This document shows positions 12,880 to 17,268 of a stretch of DNA of 17,268 bases, piece by piece. The translations under genes and the position numbers were made by a program. This DNA comes from QHXQ01 sp036389375 (lineage in GTDB: Bacteria > Acidobacteriota > Blastocatellia > Pyrinomonadales > Pyrinomonadaceae): contig DASVQA010000138.1 of NCBI GenBank assembly GCA_036389375.1, positions 1 through 17,268 on the forward strand. Direction: 5' to 3'. Within the stretch, counting starts at the first letter, position 1, and each line of letters starts with the position of its first letter. The notes below the pieces were generated by a model. It worked only from the letters and a program-made list of their open reading frames with translations, made no database searches and was not told where the DNA came from.

Positions 12880-14100
12880 ATGACAACAAAACTTCGCGCT
12901 CTGGTGGCGCTCGTCTTCTGCGCTCTGACGCTCACTTGGCTCGTTGCGGCCCGCACAAATAGCGTCGTCGGCGCACAGGGGCCGCCGCAAGGCGATGCGC
13001 CCGTCGAACAGACGCGCAAGAACATACAGGTCTTAAAGGGTCTGCCCGAAGCGCAACTCTTCCCGCTCATGAACTTCATCAGCACCTCGCTCGGCGTCCG
13101 CTGCGGCTTCTGCCACGTGCAGACCAAAGACCCGAAGACGGGGCGCGACCAGTGGGACTGGGCGAGCGACGACAAAGAGAACAAACAGGCCGCGCGGCGC
13201 ATGATGCTGATGACCATGAGCATCAACAAGACGAACAAGATCGATCTGGGCAGCACCGGCGTCACCTGCTACACCTGTCATCGCGGCGCGAGTAATCCTG
13301 TGAACCTGCCGCCGCTACCGCTCACGGCCTCCGGGCACGAGCCGCCGCCCGGGCCGCCGCAGGGCGGCGCAGCACCGGGCGGCCCGCAACAGGCTGGCGC
13401 AGCACCGGGCGGTGCGCCGCAGGCGCGGCCGACGCCGCCGACGCCGCAACAGATCATTGATAAATACGTCGCGGCAGTAGGCGGGCGCGACGCGGTGGCG
13501 AAGGTGCAGTCGCGCGTCCTCAAGGGCACGCGCGAAGCGTCGCAGGGGCGCAATTGGCCTATCGAAGTGACACTAAAGGGCCCGGACAAGTTCGTCGTGG
13601 TCGCCAGCACGCCGGAGGGCGAGGTCGTGCAAAGTTATAACGGCACGACCGGCTGGCTCAGCAACCCGCAGGGCGCGCATGCGGCTTCAGCCCAAGACCT
13701 GACCGCGCTAAAGAACACCGCGGCCATCTTCAATGTGCTCCAACTGACCGCGCCGACACCGACCATGCGCTTCGCGGGCCGCGCGAAGATCGGCGACCGC
13801 GAGACGTTCGTGCTGCGCGATACGCCCGCGCCCGGCGTCATCGAACGACTCTTCTTCGACCGCGAAACGGGTCTGCTCCTGCGCCGGCTCACGCTCACCG
13901 AGACGGTACTCAACCCGCTCCCCGAACAGATTGATTTCGAGGACTACCGCGACGTGGACGGCGTCAAAGTTCCATTCACGATCATGAGTTCCAATATTGA
14001 CACCTACTACAGTTCCACGCGCAAGTTCACGGACATCAAACACAACGTGCCCGTGGACGACGCCCGCTTCCAGATGCCGCCGCCAAAACCAAAACCCTAA
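12880..14100 (+). CDS. secreted dihaem cytochrome c (reaction-centre type) with LolA-like C-terminus
   Basis: A 406-residue exported electron-transfer protein. A signal sequence (hydrophobic 7-23, then AARTNSVVGAQ) leads to a domain like the photosynthetic-reaction-centre cytochrome c subunit, common in non-phototrophic Acidobacteriota. Haem sites are CGFCH (75-79) and CYTCH (130-134). Met residues at 64 and in the MMLMTM run (108-113) are candidate axial ligands. A Pro/Gly/Ala linker (about 154-188) contains a near-exact 10-residue duplication. The C-terminal half (about 190-400) has a LolA/outer-membrane-lipoprotein-like beta pattern (VLKGTREA, KFVVVASTPEGEVVQSYNG, GVIERLFFDRETGLLLRR, DYRDVDGVKVPF). 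This fusion suggests a periplasmic or surface redox role; its partner is unknown. An AAGGAAGGA lies about 12 nt before the ATG. Confidence 0.87.
   Translation: MTTKLRALVALVFCALTLTWLVAARTNSVVGAQGPPQGDAPVEQTRKNIQVLKGLPEAQLFPLMNFISTSLGVRCGFCHVQTKDPKTGRDQWDWASDDKENKQAARRMMLMTMSINKTNKIDLGSTGVTCYTCHRGASNPVNLPPLPLTASGHEPPPGPPQGGAAPGGPQQAGAAPGGAPQARPTPPTPQQIIDKYVAAVGGRDAVAKVQSRVLKGTREASQGRNWPIEVTLKGPDKFVVVASTPEGEVVQSYNGTTGWLSNPQGAHAASAQDLTALKNTAAIFNVLQLTAPTPTMRFAGRAKIGDRETFVLRDTPAPGVIERLFFDRETGLLLRRLTLTETVLNPLPEQIDFEDYRDVDGVKVPFTIMSSNIDTYYSSTRKFTDIKHNVPVDDARFQMPPPKPKP
13366..13412 (+). repeat. 17-bp direct repeat in the cytochrome linker
   Basis: GGCGCAGCACCGGGCGG occurs at 13366-13382 and 13396-13412, 30 bp apart. 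It is in frame and encodes a duplicated GAAPGG-type segment of the proline-rich linker. Probably slippage in a flexible region. Confidence 0.8.
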
Positions 14101-14173
14101 AGCGCACTCGCACAACGTGCCCGAACGAGCGGCTTAGTCAAAGAGCAGACCCGCAAGAGGGTGAATTAAAGTT

Positions 14174-14212
14174 AAACGCCCGCGCGTACCTCGTAAGTAC
14201 ACGCGGGCGTTT
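14174..14212. terminator. bidirectional terminator between cytochrome and pilC
   Basis: A 16-bp stem with one mismatch (14174-14189 with 14197-14212, AAACGCCCGCG at the base) and a 7-nt loop. T-rich GTTTGAGTTTGTTG is on the right; AATTAAAGTT on the left gives the minus-strand tail. It separates convergent genes. The flanks 14101-14173 and 14213-14268 hold nothing else recognisable. Confidence 0.85.
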
Positions 14213-14268
14213 GAGTTTGTTGTCTCAGTTCGGGGCTTAATTCATCAACACAGTTGCTCCGTAGAGGA

Positions 14269-15498
14269 TCAATGACCGTTTGCGAGCTTGCCGATCAGGG
14301 TGAAGAGTGGGAGGTACATGGCGATGACGATGGAGCCGATGGTGACGCCGAGAAAGCCGATCATGAGCGGTTCGATGAGCGTCAACAGGTTGGCGATGGC
14401 GGTGTCCACTTCCTGCTCGTAGAAGTCGGCGATCTTGCCGAGCATGCCGTCGAGCGCGCCGGTCTGTTCACCGATGGCGACCATCTGGGCGACCATGTTG
14501 GGGAACACCTCGGCCGCCCGCAACGGTTCCACGAAACTCTCGCCGCGTTCCACGCCCTCACGAATCTTGACGATGGCCTCTTCGATGATGACGTTGCCGG
14601 CGGTGCGCGCCGTGATGTCGAGCGCTTGTAGGATCGGTACGCCGGAAGAGAGCAGCGTCGAGAGCGTGCGCGAGAAGCGCGCGATAGCAACCTTCAAGAG
14701 AATCTTGCCGATAATCGGGAGCTTAAGCGTCGTTTGGTCGATGTTTCTGCGCCCGCCCGGCGTCTTGTAGTAGAAGCGCAGACCGAGCACCGTCGCAACT
14801 GTCACGGCCAGCACGGCGAGTCCGCCCCAGCCGGCGACGAAGTGGCTAAACGCCATGACGATGCGCGTGGGCAGCGGTAACTGCTCGCCGGGGCCAAGCA
14901 GACCGAGGAAGATCGTCTGGAACTGCGGGATGACGAAGATCATGATCGCTGCCACGACGATGACCGCGATCACGACGACCGCCGCCGGATAGATCATCGC
15001 CGAGACCACATCGCGTTTCAGTTTGACGATCTTTTCGATGAAGGTGGACAGGCGCTGCAAGATGAGGTCGAGAATACCGCCCGTCTCGCCCGCTTCGATC
15101 ATGTTGACGAAGAGTTGATCGAAGACTTTCGGGTGCCGGCCCATGGCCTGCGCGAGCGTTGCGCCTTCTTCAACATCCTGACGCACCAGACCCAGCACGT
15201 GCTGGAAATACTTGTTCGCCTGCTGGCTGGCGAGGATGTCGAGACATTGCACGAGCGGCAAGCCGGCATCGATCATGACGGAGAACTGCCGCGTGAAGAT
15301 GGCCAAATCTTTCGACTTGACCTTGCCTTTACGCGCGATCTTGGGCACGGCGATCTCGCGCCCTTTCTCCTTGACGGAGGTGAGCGTCACTTGCTCGCGG
15401 CGGAGCACCTGGCGCAGCATCTCGCGGTTGTCCGCGCTGCGTTCGCCGACGAGCACCTCGCCAAACCGATTCCGACCTTTGAAGACGTATGTGGGCAT
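14269..15498 (-). CDS. pilC: type IV pilus inner-membrane platform protein PilC
   Basis: PilC (GspF family) is the polytopic inner-membrane platform on which the PilB and PilT motors act to add or remove pilin subunits. The 409-residue length is typical. An N-terminal MPTYVFKGRNRFGEVLVGE region is followed by two T2SSF repeats (about 68-191 and 271-393), each with the signature FSVMIDAGLPLVQ / LSTLLSSGVPILQALD, and GEQTGALDGML near 343-353. Membrane segments are near 168-190, 222-241 and 376-398. AGGAG lies 5 nt before the ATG, giving a firm start. It is downstream of pilT on the same strand, separated by palindrome G, and ends in the bidirectional terminator shared with the cytochrome gene. 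The PilC name is preferred to GspF because of the adjacent pilT. Confidence 0.94.
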   Translation of the reverse strand: MPTYVFKGRNRFGEVLVGERSADNREMLRQVLRREQVTLTSVKEKGREIAVPKIARKGKVKSKDLAIFTRQFSVMIDAGLPLVQCLDILASQQANKYFQHVLGLVRQDVEEGATLAQAMGRHPKVFDQLFVNMIEAGETGGILDLILQRLSTFIEKIVKLKRDVVSAMIYPAAVVVIAVIVVAAIMIFVIPQFQTIFLGLLGPGEQLPLPTRIVMAFSHFVAGWGGLAVLAVTVATVLGLRFYYKTPGGRRNIDQTTLKLPIIGKILLKVAIARFSRTLSTLLSSGVPILQALDITARTAGNVIIEEAIVKIREGVERGESFVEPLRAAEVFPNMVAQMVAIGEQTGALDGMLGKIADFYEQEVDTAIANLLTLIEPLMIGFLGVTIGSIVIAMYLPLFTLIGKLANGH

Positions 15499-15512
15499 GG
15501 GAACTCCTAAAA

Positions 15513-15629
15513 GTAGTCAGTAGCCAGTAGTCAGTAGTCAGTAGGATGCAAACGATTCAGTCTTCGTGCTTGCCAGCGCACCGCGCCGTCAGTCTGTTGT
15601 CTACTGACTGCCGGTTACTGGCTACTGCC
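15513..15629. repeat. heptamer palindrome G (pilT-pilC spacer)
   Basis: On the plus strand the left arm is four tandem 7-bp words GTAGTCA / GTAGCCA / GTAGTCA / GTAGTCA (15513-15540) plus GTAG. Arms 15516-15544 and 15601-15629 pair at 24 of 29 positions with a 56-nt loop. In the direction of transcription it begins 1 nt after the pilT stop and ends 14 nt before the pilC ATG. The words are those of palindrome B, about 14 kb away. Confidence 0.9.
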
Positions 15630-15630
15630 T

Positions 15631-16842
15631 TCATCTTGTGCCGGGTCGCCCGCCGATGGGCCGGGCCTGTGCATAGGGTGAGGGGTGTGTGCCGGGGCGT
15701 TGACCGGCGGGCGCGCCATTGCTGCCGTTGCTGCCATTGATGCCGGAGCCGTGCTCGATCAGGTCGCGCAGTTCATCCGGGTTGCCGGAGCGTTGCACGG
15801 CGGTTTCGAGCGTGATCTGGCGCTTGTGATAGAGCGTGGCGAGCGCCTGATTGAAGGTCTGCATGCCGTACTTGTCCTGCCCCGTCTGCATCATCGAGTA
15901 GATTTGGTGAATCTTGTCCTCGCGGATGAGGTTACGGATGGCGGGGTTGGGGACGAGTATTTCCAGCCCGGCGACGCGCCCGCGCCCGTCCGCGCGCGGC
16001 AGGAGCGCCTGACAGAGTATGCCTTCGAGGACGAGCGAGAGTTGCGCGCGAATCTGCGCCTGCTGCGTGGAAGGGAACACGTCGATGATGCGGTTGATGG
16101 TTGAGGCCGCCGTGTTGGTGTGCAGCGTGGCGAAGGTTAAGTGTCCGGTCTCGGCGATGCGCAAGGCGGATTCGATGGTTTCGAGGTCGCGCATTTCGCC
16201 GATGAGCACCACGTCCGGGTCTTGGCGCAACGCCGTGCGCAGCGCTTCCGAGAAGCCGCGCGTGTCCGAGCCGACCTCGCGCTGATTGACGAGACAACTC
16301 TTGTGATTGTGCAAAAACTCGATGGGGTCTTCGATGGTGACAATGTGCTCGTGGCGCTCGCGGTTGATCTTATCGAGCATGGCGGCGAGCGTGGTTGATT
16401 TACCGGAGCCGGTCGGGCCCGTGACGAGGATCAGACCGCGCGGTTTGTCGCACAGCTTCGTGACGATGGCGGGCAGTCCCAACTGCTCGAACGATTTGAT
16501 CTCGTAAGGGATCGCGCGAAAGACCGCGCCGACCGCGCCGCGCTGGTTGAAGAGGTTGGCGCGGAAGCGCGAGAGACCGCGCACGCCAAAGGAGAAGTCC
16601 AGTTCCAGCGCCTCCTCGAAGCGATGCTTCTGCGCGTCCGTGAGCACGCTGTAGGCAAGCTGCTTCGTGTCGCCCGAGGTCAAGACCTTGAAGCCTTCGA
16701 GCGGGCGCAGTTCACCATCAACGCGCACCTGTGGCGCGGAGTTAGTGGTCAAGTGCAAGTCCGAGCCGCCCAACTCGATCAGCTTCTTCAGCAGATCGGA
16801 GAGCGAGAGTTGTTGTTCTAAAGACGCTTCGTTGGCTGACAT
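15631..16842 (-). CDS. pilT: type IV pilus retraction ATPase PilT
   Basis: PilT is the hexameric cytoplasmic ATPase that drives pilus retraction and twitching motility. The 403-residue protein has the N-terminal PAS-like domain (LIELGGSDLHLTTN), Walker A GPTGSGKST (142-150), the Asp box VTIEDPIEFLH, Walker B VVLIGEMRD (211-219) and the His box GHLTFATLHTN (233-243). GEMRDLETI followed by the AETGHL segment is PilT-type rather than PilB-type. The C-terminal tail is low-complexity (NGSNGSNGAPAGQRPG), longer than in canonical PilT. ATG 16842 is chosen because it begins the usual family N-terminus; a GTG at 16896 would add 18 unlike residues that overlap the upstream hairpin. No Shine-Dalgarno is evident. 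It precedes pilC on the same strand. Confidence 0.96.
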   Translation of the reverse strand: MSANEASLEQQLSLSDLLKKLIELGGSDLHLTTNSAPQVRVDGELRPLEGFKVLTSGDTKQLAYSVLTDAQKHRFEEALELDFSFGVRGLSRFRANLFNQRGAVGAVFRAIPYEIKSFEQLGLPAIVTKLCDKPRGLILVTGPTGSGKSTTLAAMLDKINRERHEHIVTIEDPIEFLHNHKSCLVNQREVGSDTRGFSEALRTALRQDPDVVLIGEMRDLETIESALRIAETGHLTFATLHTNTAASTINRIIDVFPSTQQAQIRAQLSLVLEGILCQALLPRADGRGRVAGLEILVPNPAIRNLIREDKIHQIYSMMQTGQDKYGMQTFNQALATLYHKRQITLETAVQRSGNPDELRDLIEHGSGINGSNGSNGAPAGQRPGTHPSPYAQARPIGGRPGTR

Positions 16843-16863
16843 GTTGGTGATGGTAGTGGGCGT

Positions 16864-16910
16864 AAAAGATGGCGCGGGGCCGGCGGCGTGCTGCACAGGC
16901 AGCCCCGCGC
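16864..16910 (-). terminator. probable terminator between right-edge gene and pilT
   Basis: Reading the minus strand, a 9-bp GC stem (GCGCGGGGC and complement, 16902-16910 with 16872-16880) encloses a GC-rich loop with its own possible small stem. CATCTTTTACG follows. It sits in the 85-nt spacer upstream of pilT, and could terminate the upstream gene or attenuate read-through into pilT. The T run is short, so efficiency is uncertain. Confidence 0.5.
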
Positions 16911-16927
16911 GCGCATCAAGTTGGTGC

Positions 16928-17266
16928 TCAGCGTTGCTTGCTGGCGGTCAGCGTGTCGGCGGCGCGTGCGTTGAGCGCGACGACAAACTGCTCGGCGTCG
17001 GCGGCGAGCGCGGGCGCATCGGTGGCGCGCGCGCTGGTGGTCAGACCGTAGACCTGACCGTTGAACTCGGTGAAGTAGAAGACCCATGCAATGTGCGCGC
17101 CTTCATTGTTGGCGCTCTCGGCGACGACGACGAACGTGTGCCGGCCGCTCATCTGGCGCTCAAGATCGTTGACGACCCAGCCGCCTTCCGCGAGCATGCG
17201 GTCGATCACCTTGCGGCGCAGTTCGCTGAAGGAGACGCCCGCCAACATGTGCGCGCGTGAAGCGGC
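16928..17266 (-). CDS. C-terminal part of an unrecognised protein, cut by window edge
   Basis: The frame is open to the right edge, so at least 113 residues at the C-terminus are seen. An internal Met at 17248 is unlikely to be the start because the same frame continues (AASRAHMLAG). The sequence has a helix (SFSELRRKVIDRMLAEGGWVV) and then beta strands (HTFVVVAES, AHIAWVFYFTEFNGQVYGLTT), followed by a final helix AADAEQFVVALN. This pattern is like small alpha/beta domains that end some exported or peptidase-associated proteins, but I cannot name the family. The stop is followed by the hairpin that separates it from pilT. Confidence 0.65.
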   Translation of the reverse strand, partial: AASRAHMLAGVSFSELRRKVIDRMLAEGGWVVNDLERQMSGRHTFVVVAESANNEGAHIAWVFYFTEFNGQVYGLTTSARATDAPALAADAEQFVVALNARAADTLTASKQR

Positions 17267-17268
17267 CA

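Noticed and set aside
872..15629. The palindromes as REP elements, MITEs or insertion-sequence ends.
   Set aside because: Sequences differ among sites, there is no transposase, and no target-site duplication is visible; what is shared is only the architecture and, for two sites, the words.

Overview
The window is GC-rich, gene-dense bacterial chromosome with no phage, insertion-sequence or CRISPR hallmarks. The gene set suggests an Acidobacteriota genome, perhaps Blastocatellia-like: a reaction-centre-type dihaem cytochrome c, a bacterial deoxyhypusine-synthase-family protein, an MM0924-type small protein, PilT/PilC, and proline/threonine-rich secreted proteins. This assignment is inference from protein character only; there is no rRNA in the window.

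Layout. 2-4901 (+): phoH (5' end cut by the window), ybeY, a HlyC/CorC-type CBS membrane protein, a deoxyhypusine-synthase-like protein, a YkgJ-type Cys-cluster protein and a small MM0924-like protein. A bidirectional terminator (4926-4970) separates these from a convergent secreted NlpC/P60 hydrolase (4997-5602, -). A divergent, roughly 480-bp control region precedes an unrecognised 476-residue protein (6085-7515) and a secreted lytic-transglycosylase-like protein (7686-8975, +), closed by a strong terminator. 9103-12691 is a self-contained two-gene operon with a good sigma70-type promoter: a SIR2-like protein, overlapping by 1 nt a membrane-spanning nSTAND1 NTPase. Next come a secreted dihaem cytochrome fusion (12880-14100, +), a convergent terminator, and on the minus strand pilC (14269-15498), pilT (15631-16842) and the tail of an unknown gene at the right edge.

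Two things deserve attention. First, seven of the spacers between co-directional genes are each nearly filled by an imperfect palindrome built from tandem 7-bp words. The words differ from spacer to spacer but agree within each spacer, and two spacers about 14 kb apart use the same words. The arms begin at, or within about 15 nt of, the upstream stop codon, and most end 6-19 nt before the next start. Spacers between convergent genes instead carry ordinary GC-rich terminators. Second, the SIR2 + nSTAND1 pair has the layout of a two-component NAD-depleting conflict system. Unusually, its STAND protein is predicted to cross the membrane and to place about 320 residues outside the cytoplasm.

The remaining genes are housekeeping: RNA maturation and stress (phoH, ybeY), envelope and peptidoglycan turnover (NlpC/P60, lytic transglycosylase), electron transfer (cytochrome), and type IV pilus assembly and retraction (pilC, pilT).
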